A DNA stretch of 7,637 nt from Nitrospirota bacterium (GTDB lineage: Bacteria > Nitrospirota > Thermodesulfovibrionia > Thermodesulfovibrionales > JdFR-85). Numbering within the stretch: the stretch's first letter is position 1; the number at the start of each line of letters is the position of its first letter. Of this stretch, positions 1-6,042 are shown piece by piece. Made by a program: the position numbers and the translations under genes. The notes below the pieces were generated by a model. That model made no database searches. It was given only the letters and a program-made list of their open reading frames with translations, and was not told the origin of the DNA. The stretch spans positions 1 to 7,637 of the forward strand of contig JAADHP010000008.1 of NCBI GenBank assembly GCA_013151785.1. Direction: 5' to 3'.

Positions 1-804
1 CCTGTGTTTAATATACTTCTTACCTATATAATCTTTACAGGTGTTCTTGCCTCGGGAGGATCTATTACTGTACCTGATGCAAAGAACTTTCTGCCTGTAA
101 TAGACAAGGTACAGAAAGGCTATCCAGCTGAGACTGCAGGCTTTAAGCCAGGCGACAGGGTGCTGAAGATCAACGACCGGGAGATAGATACATGGTTTGA
201 CATGGTTGATATAGTATCACGCAGCCCTGGAAAGACTCTTAATTTTGTTGTCAAGAGGGGAGAAGAGACTTTAAATCTAAAGATAACACCAAAAGAGGAA
301 GAGATCAAAGGGCCTGATGGCAAGACTATGAAGATTGGAAGAATAGGCGTTATGAAGACATCTGGTTCTCCATTACAATTGATTAAGAGTAAAGGGGTTA
401 CTGATGCACCATGGCTTGGGCTGGTAGCAACATACAGGATGAGTGTATTTATAGCGGACACCGTAAAGATGCTTATTGCTGGCGATGTTTCACTTAAAAA
501 TATTGCAGGTCCTGGTACCATAATAAGTGAATCAGGCAAGGCAGCTTCGGCAGGGATCCTGCCCTATCTCATGTTCATGGCACTTCTGAGTGTGAATCTG
601 GGAATATTAAACCTTTTACCCATACCTGTACTTGATGGTGGCCACCTGATGTTTTATCTCATTGAGGCACTGAGAGGGGAGCCCTTAAAGGAAAAGACCA
701 TGGTCGTTATACAGCGAATAGGGCTTGCAATACTGATTGCCCTCATGGCCTTCGCAATCTACAATGATATTGTGAGATTTATATCAGGAGGCAATAGTCA
801 TTAA
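1..804 (+). CDS. rseP: RseP-like site-2 zinc metalloprotease, C-terminal part (5' end outside window)
   Basis: Integral-membrane protease of the M50 family, which cleaves transmembrane anti-sigma factors or signal-peptide remnants within the inner membrane. The frame is open from the first base, and the opening Pro-Val-Phe-Asn is the family's GPxxN segment, so the gene begins upstream; the GTG at 4 is not taken as the start. A PDZ domain follows at about fragment residues 30-95, with VIDKVQKGYPAETAGFKPGD near its beginning. A hydrophobic C-terminal region then carries NLLPIPVLDGGH, the LDG motif (L211-D212-G213) that supplies the third zinc ligand, and a last membrane helix precedes the stop. 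The HExxH motif should lie outside the window. The stop TAA overlaps the ATG of the next gene (TAATG), implying translational coupling. Family assignment is strong; orthology to E. coli RseP is inferred. Confidence 0.9.
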   Translation, partial: PVFNILLTYIIFTGVLASGGSITVPDAKNFLPVIDKVQKGYPAETAGFKPGDRVLKINDREIDTWFDMVDIVSRSPGKTLNFVVKRGEETLNLKITPKEEEIKGPDGKTMKIGRIGVMKTSGSPLQLIKSKGVTDAPWLGLVATYRMSVFIADTVKMLIAGDVSLKNIAGPGTIISESGKAASAGILPYLMFMALLSVNLGILNLLPIPVLDGGHLMFYLIEALRGEPLKEKTMVVIQRIGLAILIALMAFAIYNDIVRFISGGNSH

Positions 805-1211
805 TGAAGGACATCATTGAGGTGAAGATATATTATGAAGATACCGACTGTGGCGGGGTTGTGTACTATGCCAATTATCTCAAGTATTTTGAAAGGGCAC
901 GAACAGAGTTCCTCGAAAAAAGAGGGGTGCTGTTAAAGGATCTGATGAAGGAGGGAATATATTTTGTGGTTGTTTCTGTCGAGCTAAAGTATCATACCCC
1001 TGGCAGATATGCTGATATACTTGTGGTTGAATCCACAGTTGAGGATGTTGGCTATGCATCTATTGTATTTCACCACAGGGTCATTAGAAAGACCACTGAG
1101 GAGTTAATTGTCAGTGGCATGGTTAAGATAGCATCTGTTTCTGATAAGATGAAACCTGTGAGAATCCCTCAAAATATCCTTCATTCCCTTCAGCAAGACG
1201 ATGTTACGTAA
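804..1211 (+). CDS. ybgC: YbgC-family acyl-CoA thioesterase (hotdog fold)
   Basis: A 135-residue single-domain hotdog thioesterase, normal length for YbgC/4-hydroxybenzoyl-CoA thioesterase-like enzymes, which hydrolyse acyl-CoAs and in Proteobacteria are linked to the Tol-Pal envelope system. The N-terminus shows the signature YYEDTDCGGVVYYANYLKYF, with the family's catalytic Asp expected at D15 (second D of DTD), followed by the helix motif ERARTEFL. The strand VELKYHTPGRYADIL is also typical. The ATG shares one base with the rseP stop, so the pair is probably co-transcribed and coupled. No tolQRA genes are visible downstream, so a Tol-Pal role is not supported by this context; phospholipid or acyl-CoA metabolism is equally possible. 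The substrate cannot be read from the sequence. Confidence 0.88.
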   Translation: MKDIIEVKIYYEDTDCGGVVYYANYLKYFERARTEFLEKRGVLLKDLMKEGIYFVVVSVELKYHTPGRYADILVVESTVEDVGYASIVFHHRVIRKTTEELIVSGMVKIASVSDKMKPVRIPQNILHSLQQDDVT

Positions 1212-1558
1212 TTACACGAAGTATTATTAATTTATACATTACTGCCTGAAGATAAAGGGAGATAGTGTAGATACTCATTTGTTTTTCATAGAAGAATGGC
1301 CTCCAGTGGTTATATATCTAATGTAAAAAAGTTTATAAAAAACAAATAGATACTGAAATCGACCCTCATATCTCCTTAATATTGAAAATAAATCCCATCA
1401 GGACCCCTGCTATTGTTATCTCTGGTATGAATATTGCTGTCTTTATATGTTTCGAGGAGAAAAAAAACTATTGACAATCAACACTTTTTGTGAGAAAATG
1501 TATGTGGGGTATGTGGTTATTATGTTATCTATTAACTCTAAGCTGAAGGGAGGTTTTT
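1212..1558 (+). other. 347-base AT-rich intergenic region upstream of the hydrogenase operon
   Basis: No intact gene is seen. The right part holds a promoter-like pair (1471-1499) and the Shine-Dalgarno of the small-subunit gene. I see no convincing hairpin-plus-T-run terminator after ybgC. On the - strand, 1366-1467 reads as a 33-residue open stretch ending in TGA and including the hydrophobic IFIPEITIAGVLMGF. That could be the remnant of the C-terminus of a membrane protein, but it has no start codon or family match I can name, so it is not called as a gene. Confidence 0.6.
1471..1499 (+). promoter_or_regulatory. Candidate sigma-70-type promoter of the hydrogenase operon
   Basis: A perfect -35 hexamer TTGACA (1471-1476) is followed after 17 bases by GAAAAT (1494-1499), which matches TATAAT at four of six positions. 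A second AT-rich hexamer TATTAT (1518-1523) has no matching -35. The position, about 60-90 bases before the small-subunit ATG and in the only long gap upstream, suits the operon promoter. No sigma-54 -24/-12 element was seen. Prediction from base pattern only. Confidence 0.4.
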
Positions 1559-2663
1559 ATGGGAAATGCTTCGGGGATGGATGCCCCTGAGAAAGGCTCT
1601 ATCTATGAAAGCCTTTTAAACAGGGGACTGTCAAGAAGGGATTTTCTTACCTTTTGTTCCATTATGGCTGCGACCCTGGCACTGCCTGCAGGCTTTGCCC
1701 CAAGGATTGCAGAGGCACTTGAGAAAAAGCAGAAGCCTGTACTTGTGTGGCTCGAGTTTCCAGGATTGTGCTGGTAATACCGAATCACTTCTCAGGGCAA
1801 CCAAGCCCACAGTGGGAAGCCTGGTACTTGATGTGCTTGATATTGAGTATCATGAGACCATAATGGCTGCTGCTGGGCATCAGGCAGAGAAGTCATTATA
1901 CGATGTGGTAAAGAATTACAAGGGTAAGTACATTGCTGTTGTGGAAGGATCAATCCCTGTGAAGGATGGAGGGGTTTACTGCTGTATAGGCGGAAAGTCT
2001 GGTATTGATATTGTAAAAGAGGTATGTAGTAATGCAATGGTCACCATAGCCGCTGGAACATGTGCTGCCTATGGAGGCCTGCCAGCTGCAGCACCAAACC
2101 CTACAGGTGCAATAGGTGTAAAGGATGCAGTGCCTGGAATCACTGTGGTAAATCTCCCTGCATGTCCCATGAATGTGGAAAACCTCACAGCAACTGTGGT
2201 ACATTTTCTGACATTCGGTACCCTCCCCCCTCTTGATAACCTTGGAAGACCCCTCTTTGCATATGGTAAAAGGATACACGACAACTGTGAACGTCGTGCC
2301 CACTTTGATGCTGGCCAGTTTGTGCGTCAGTGGGGTGACGAAGGCCATCGTCAGGGCTGGTGTCTTTATGAGATGGGCTGTAAAGGGCCTGAAACCTTCC
2401 AGAACTGTCCTCGTATAAGGTGGAATGAAGGTGTTAACTGGCCTGTTGGAGCAGGCCATGGATGTGTGGGTTGTTCAGAGCCAGCCTTCTGGGACAAGAT
2501 GACTCCATTTTATAAAAGGCTTCCCAAGGTACCTGGCTTTGGTGTTGAAAAGACTGCTGATAAGGTTGGTGCAGGGCTGGCAGCAGTTACTGGTGCTGCT
2601 ATTGTGGCTCATGGCATTGGCCGTGTTATTTCAGGTGGCCGCAAGGAAAAGGAAGAAGAGTGA
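1559..2663 (+). CDS. [NiFe] hydrogenase small subunit, group 1, Tat-exported; one apparent +1 frameshift near 1757-1760
   Basis: Electron-transfer subunit carrying three Fe-S clusters, exported with the large subunit. ATG 1559 follows AGGGAGG (1547-1553). The N-terminus has a twin-arginine signal (SRRDFL, R26-R27) with the hydrophobic ATLALPAGFAP. Frame 0 runs to GLCW and a TAA at 1775, but homology requires one base fewer in the TTT at 1757-1759, giving WLEFQDCAGNTESLLRA. The corrected product is 367 residues, normal for the family. Cluster ligands, corrected numbering: proximal C70, C168 (GTCA) and C202 (PACPMN), with N73 where the second Cys of CxxC is expected; distal H240, C243, C268, C274; medial C283, C302, C305 (GHGCVGCSEPAFW). 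The C-terminus has a hydrophobic stretch near residues 335-355, probably a membrane anchor, then a charged tail. The shift may be a sequence error, a mutation or recoding. Confidence 0.9.
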
Positions 2664-2673
2664 GATAATTTAT

Positions 2674-2698
2674 GATTTTAGATTGCAGATTTTAGATT
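2674..2698 (+). repeat. Short tandem direct repeat GATTTTAGATT x2
   Basis: GATTTTAGATT occurs at 2674-2684 and again at 2688-2698, separated by GCA (14-base period), in the 59-base spacer between the hydrogenase small and large subunit genes. It is AT-rich, lies before the large-subunit Shine-Dalgarno and has no clear function. It looks like simple replication slippage. Confidence 0.7.
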
Positions 2699-2722
2699 TA
2701 TAATAAAAGTTAGGAGGTGCAA

Positions 2723-4427
2723 ATGGCAAAGATAGCAATTGATCCTATAACAAGGATCGAGGGTCACTTAAGGATCGAGGCAAAGGTTGAAGGTGGTAAG
2801 GTTGTTGATGCCTGGAGTGCAAGTACCATGTTCAGGGGAATAGAGATTATCCTTAAAGGCCGTGATCCAAGGGATGCCTGGTACTTTACCCAGAGGATAT
2901 GAGGCGTCTGAACCACGGTTCACGCAACCGCCTCGGTGAGAGCGGTCGAGAATGCCTTAAACATTACAATTCCTGATAATGCAAGGATTATAAGAAATCT
3001 TATAACAGGTATTCAGTATGTGCAGGACCATGTGATCCACTTCTATCACCTCCATGCACTTGACTGGGTTGATATAGTCAGCGCACTGAAGGCTGATCCA
3101 GCCAAGACAGCGCAACTTGCTCAATCAATCTCAGATTGGCACAACTCATCCACTACCTATTTCAAGGGAGTAAAGGAGAGGCTCAAGGCCTTTGTTGAGA
3201 GTGGCCAGATTGGACCTTTTTCCAATGCCTACTGGGGACACAAGGCCTATAAGTTACCCCCAGAGGCAAACCTGATGGCTGTAGCCCATTACCTTGAGGC
3301 ACTTGACTGGCAGAGAGATGTCATCAAGATTCATGCTACACTGGGAGCCAAGAACCCCCATTTGCAGACCTACCTGGTCGGTGGTATGGCTGTACCCATA
3401 GACCCGAATAGCCAGAATGCCCTTAATGCTGATAGCATCGCATTTATAAGTGGTCTTGCAAAGAAGGCACTTAAATTTGTGCAGAAGGTCTATATCCCTG
3501 ACCTCCTTGCAGTTGCCTCCTTCTACAAAGACTGGGCAGCATACGGTGCAGGTGTGGGCAATTATCTTGCCTATGGTGTGTTTGAGCAGGATACAAAGAG
3601 TAACACTGAAAACCTCTACTTCCCGAGGGGGATTATACTTAATAAAGACCTCTCAAAGGTGCATCCTGTGGACCACAAAAAGATCACCGAGTATGTAACC
3701 CACTCATGGTATGAGTATCCTGATGGTGATGACAAGGCAAGACATCCCTGGGATGGTGTAACAAATTACAAATACACAGGTCCGAAGCCTCCATACAAAT
3801 TCCTTGATACTGACAAGAAATACTCCTGGCTCAAGGCACCAAGATATGAAGACAGACCCATGGAGGTAGGGCCCCTTGCAAGGATGCTTGTTGCATACGC
3901 CTCAGGACACAAGAGGGTCCAGGAGGTTGTCAACTATGTGCTGAAGAAACTCAATGTCGGACCTGCGGTGCTGTTCTCCACACTTGGAAGAACAGCGGCA
4001 CGTGGTATAGAGACACTTGTGACTGCTGAGATGCTACCTGTGTGGCTTGATGAACTGGCTGCCAACATGAAAAAGGGCGACTACAGGATACACAACAATG
4101 AACGGTGGGATCACATGGCCACGGGAAGCCCAGGGTTATGGCTTCCACGAGGCACCAAGGGGTGCCCTTGGCCACTGGGTCAAAATAAAAGATGGTAAAA
4201 TTGATAACTATCAGATCGTGGTTCCAAGTACATGGAATGGCTCTCCAAGGGATGCCAAGGGTCAGCGTGGTCCCTATGAGGCTGCCCTTATAGGAACGCC
4301 TGTTCAGGATCCCGAGCAACCTATTGAGATACTGAGGACGGTCCACTCCTTTGACCCCTGTATGGCCTGCGCTGTTCATGTGGTTGATGCTGATGGTAAA
4401 GAGGTAACAAGGATTAAGATAGTATAA
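2723..4427 (+). CDS. [NiFe] hydrogenase large subunit with two in-frame TGA codons replacing both Cys of the N-terminal CxxC (putative UxxU selenoprotein); one apparent frameshift near 4112
   Basis: Catalytic subunit holding the Ni-Fe site for H2 oxidation. ATG 2723 follows AGGAGG (2712-2717) and begins MAKIAIDPITRIEGHLRIE. At codons 60 and 63 (2900 and 2909) the frame reads R-I-TGA-G-V-TGA-T-T-V-H-A-T-A, where the family has RICGVCTTVHATA. Coding continues in the same frame through VENALNI, YVTHSWYEYPDGD and RYEDRPMEVGPLARM. At 4109-4115 one extra base (or two missing) moves the frame: RWD, then TWPREAQGYGFHEAPRGALG. The end carries SFDPCMACAVH with ordinary Cys codons (C546, C549, corrected numbering) and a 15-residue tail VVDADGKEVTRIKIV, expected to be removed after H552. 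The corrected length of 567 residues is normal. Selenocysteine at 60 and 63 is my preferred reading because both changes hit only the metal-binding Cys codons and a SECIS-like hairpin follows. A decaying gene remains possible given the frameshift. Confidence 0.88.
2900..2911 (+). other. Tandem in-frame UGA codons (putative selenocysteine U60 and U63) in the hydrogenase L1 motif
   Basis: TGA at 2900-2902 and 2909-2911, separated by GGC GTC, replace the two Cys of the CxxC motif that in standard enzymes gives one terminal Ni ligand and one Ni-Fe bridging ligand. TGA is used as a true terminator by the small subunit, HypC and M28 genes in this window, so a reassigned code is unlikely. Sec insertion would need SelA/SelB/SelC in the host, none of which is in the window. 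Confidence 0.62.
2927..2946 (+). promoter_or_regulatory. Candidate bacterial SECIS hairpin
   Basis: ACCGC-CTC pairs with GAG-A-GCGGT: eight base pairs with one bulged A (2941) and a GGU apical loop at 2935-2937. The loop lies 23 bases after the second TGA and 32 after the first, both inside the roughly 16-37 base distance I recall for bacterial SECIS. Known elements need a G (often GU/GG) in the apical loop and tend to have a bulged base. An alternative fold, 2901-2906 with 2929-2934 plus an inner stem 2909-2913/2918-2922, puts the first TGA at the base of a 34-base hairpin. It competes with the first fold. No folding program was run. Confidence 0.5.
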
Positions 4428-4446
4428 TGGGGAAAGGAGGTTTCTA

Positions 4447-5102
4447 ATGGCAGCGGAAAGAAAGAGGGTTTATGCCTGGGAGTTTCCTGTAAGGCTTACC
4501 CACTGGATAAATGTGCTCTGTATAATAGTCCTTTCTGTTACAGGTTTTTACATTGGTACACCCTTTATCCATGCTGTATCCTCAAAGCAGTATATAATGG
4601 GATGGATGAGGTTTATACACTTTGTGGCTGCCTATACATTTCTCTGTTCAGTGATATTGAGGTTTTACTGGGCCTTTGTGGGCAACCGTTACGCCCGGTG
4701 GCGTGTGTTGATCCCCCTGACAGGCAGACAGTGGCGTGATCTGGTTGATACTATAAAGTTCTATCTATTTATAAGCCGTAAGCCACCCTATGCAGTGGGA
4801 CATACTGCCCTTGCCGGTATCTCTTTGTATTTGCCCTGTTTGTCTGGCAGATTATCTCTGGCTTTGCACTTTACAACCTCGTAGATAAGGGAACGCTATG
4901 GGTAGTGCTTGGTGGATGGCTTACAGGGGTAATGCATCTTCAGACCATCAGACTCTTTCACCATCTTGGCATGTATGTGATACTTGCCTTTGCTCTGGCA
5001 CATATCTACATTGGCTGGTATCTTGATAGCAGGGAGCGCAATGGTCTGATGGGCTCTATATTCAGCGGATACAAGTTTGTTACTGGTAAAGAATGGGAGT
5101 AG
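4447..5102 (+). CDS. Hydrogenase cytochrome b subunit (HyaC-like); one apparent -1 frameshift near 4816-4818
   Basis: Inner-membrane di-haem cytochrome b that anchors group 1 hydrogenases and passes electrons to quinone. ATG 4447 follows AAGGAGG (4434-4440), 19 bases after the large-subunit stop. The N-terminus shows the family signature VYAWEFPVRLTHWINVLCI with H19, then FIHFVAAY with H58, and WAFVGNRYARW. Frame 0 continues HTALAG and then loses similarity, stopping early at 4882-4884. One missing base at 4816-4818 restores YLFVFALFVWQIISG, LQTIRLFHHLGMYVI (further haem His candidates), LAHIYIGWYLD and the stop TAG at 5102. The corrected product is 218 residues with about four membrane helices, slightly shorter than E. 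coli HyaC. It is the third gene in the operon with a single-base break. Confidence 0.88.
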
Positions 5103-5115
5103 ATAAACTTTTTTG

Positions 5116-5138
5116 GGGGGCATTTGTTTGATGCCCCC
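5116..5138 (+). repeat. Perfect 8-bp hairpin after cytochrome b gene
   Basis: GGGGGCAT (5116-5123) pairs with ATGCCCCC (5131-5138) around a 7-base loop, starting 13 bases after the TAG stop. The T-run lies before the stem rather than after it, so it is not a canonical intrinsic terminator in either direction. It could protect the 3' end of the operon mRNA or assist the stronger structure just downstream. Confidence 0.5.
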
Positions 5139-5150
5139 TTGAGGAAAGGA

Positions 5151-5211
5151 CACAGAGGCACAAATAGTTTTTTTGCCATACCTCCTTATCTTGTGCCTCT
5201 GTGATTTTTTT
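5151..5211 (+). terminator. Probable intrinsic terminator of the hydrogenase structural operon
   Basis: CACAGAGGCACAA (5151-5163) and TTGTGCCTCTGTG (5191-5203) form a perfect 13-bp stem, followed by A and seven T (5205-5211). The 27-base loop is long for a terminator, so confidence is moderate. Its place about 50 bases after the cytochrome b stop suits the end of the structural operon and implies separate control of the maturation genes. Confidence 0.5.
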
Positions 5212-5317
5212 GTCAACCATAGAGAGAGAAGACTTTTGAAATTTGCCGATTGTTATATTGAGGATAGCTGTAATGGCTTTATCGCTCATTCTCGGAGGCA
5301 GGGTTTATTGGCGGCAT

Positions 5318-5453
5318 GGACAGATGGGTACAGGGTTTTCATCACATTCCCGTATGCCATCCATGGCATACTCGGAGGAAATTTTGCCGATTCACCCTCC
5401 AGGTGAATCTTTCTGCAAAATTTAAGCCGTTCAAACCCTATACCCATCTGTCC
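5318..5453. repeat. Nested inverted-repeat element (MITE-like or structured RNA)
   Basis: The ends 5318-5338 and 5433-5453 are 21-base inverted repeats with one mismatch (a G-T pair as RNA), beginning GGACAGATGGGTA on the left. Inside are a palindrome GTATGCCAT/ATGGCATAC (5352-5360/5363-5371) and a second hairpin with outer arms AAATTTTGC/GCAAAATTT (5379-5387/5415-5423) and inner arms GATTCACC/GGTGAATC (5389-5396/5402-5409). The whole can fold as a closed stem carrying two hairpins. No coding capacity and no obvious target-site duplication at the ends. A non-autonomous transposon relic or a structured leader of the downstream genes are both possible. Confidence 0.6.
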
Positions 5454-5461
5454 TTAAACTA

Positions 5462-5467
5462 TATAAT
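5462..5467 (+). promoter_or_regulatory. Possible -10 element upstream of the endopeptidase gene
   Basis: A perfect TATAAT lies 37 bases before ATG 5505, after the terminator-like hairpins. The base pattern 17 bases upstream (TATACC, 5439-5444) is a poor -35 and falls inside the inverted-repeat arm. An activator-dependent or weak promoter is possible. Confidence 0.25.
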
Positions 5468-5504
5468 GCTCTATAGGTTTTTATAAAGTTTATTGATTAT
5501 TGAT

Positions 5505-6017
5505 ATGACAGAAAAAAGCAAAATAGCGGTTATTGGCATTGGAAATATCCTGATGAGTGATGACGGGGCAGGGGTTTTTGCCCTCAGAATCATTGAAGAG
5601 TCATTTCTGATGCCAGAGAATGTTGAACTGATTGACGGTGGCACCAAGGGACTGGAACTTCTTCCATTCGTTGAGGGAAAGGAAAAGATTCTCTTTATTG
5701 ATGCGGTGAATTTTGGAAAACCTCCTGGCTATATTGGCCATCTTACAAAGGATGAGATTCCTGATTATTTTGCCACAAAGCTCTCTGTTCATCAGATAGC
5801 ACTGCCTGATCTTATAGGTGCTGGCAGGCTTATGGGTGTGCTTGCAGAGGAGATACACCTTGTGGGTATCCAGCCTGAGAGTATTGATACAGGTTATGGC
5901 CTTACCCCGGCGGTTGAGAAAAACCTTGAAGCACTTGTAAAGGCATCCCTGGAGAAACTCAGACAGTGGGGTGTGGAGGTTAAAAAGAAAACCACGGAGA
6001 TGAAAAGTGTTTTATAA
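5505..6017 (+). CDS. [NiFe] hydrogenase maturation endopeptidase (HyaD/HybD family, peptidase M52)
   Basis: Cytoplasmic nickel-dependent protease that removes the C-terminal tail of the hydrogenase large subunit after metal insertion; the likely substrate is the large subunit encoded upstream, cut after DPCMACAVH. The product is 170 residues, normal for the family. It opens IAVIGIGNILMSDDGAGV; the nickel-ligand position is D20, where HybD has Glu and HycI-type enzymes have Asp. The other two expected ligands are D66 (LFIDAVNFG) and H96 (LSVHQIAL). The region LVGIQPESIDTGYGLTPAVE is characteristic. ATG 5505 is chosen because the protein then starts just before the first strand; a TTG at 5493 would add four residues. 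No good Shine-Dalgarno is visible for either. The frame is intact, unlike the structural genes, and the gene is followed after 25 bases by hypC. Confidence 0.9.
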   Translation: MTEKSKIAVIGIGNILMSDDGAGVFALRIIEESFLMPENVELIDGGTKGLELLPFVEGKEKILFIDAVNFGKPPGYIGHLTKDEIPDYFATKLSVHQIALPDLIGAGRLMGVLAEEIHLVGIQPESIDTGYGLTPAVEKNLEALVKASLEKLRQWGVEVKKKTTEMKSVL

Positions 6018-6042
6018 TACTTCAGATAAGGAGTAGATGCTA

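Larger units (their letters stand above)
5103..5504 (+). other. 402-base intergenic region with several hairpins between structural and maturation genes
   Basis: No believable gene. From left to right it holds a G/C-run hairpin just after the cytochrome b stop (5116-5138), a 13-bp inverted repeat followed by seven T (5151-5211), a nested inverted-repeat element (5318-5453), and a lone TATAAT (5462-5467) ahead of the endopeptidase gene. Related words recur: CTCGGAGG at 5291 and 5371, and AAATTTGCCGATT at 5239 with a near copy at 5379. The short open frames here have no start signals or recognisable motifs. Confidence 0.6.

Noticed and set aside
1950..2459. Long - strand open frame opposite the small-subunit gene
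   Set aside because: It is a shadow of a strongly conserved gene; its product is Cys/Thr-rich with no recognisable motif and no start signal.
1695..2663. Independent hydrogenase small-subunit gene starting at 1695
   Set aside because: The first 20 or so residues of that frame are out-of-frame translation of the Tat signal region, which reads correctly from ATG 1559. The two parts belong to one shifted gene.
2900..2911. Reassigned genetic code with TGA read as Trp or Gly
   Set aside because: The small subunit, hypC and the M28 gene end naturally at TGA, and Trp and Gly are encoded by their standard codons throughout. The two in-frame TGAs occur only at the metal-binding Cys positions.
2936..4198. 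Separate gene starting at GTG 2936 for most of the hydrogenase large subunit
   Set aside because: It is the same frame as the ATG at 2723 and begins inside the conserved L1 region with no ribosome binding site. It is better read as continuation through the two TGAs.
5173..5425. Two overlapping small open frames in the intergenic region
   Set aside because: They run through inverted repeats, lack ribosome binding sites and show no domain-like pattern.
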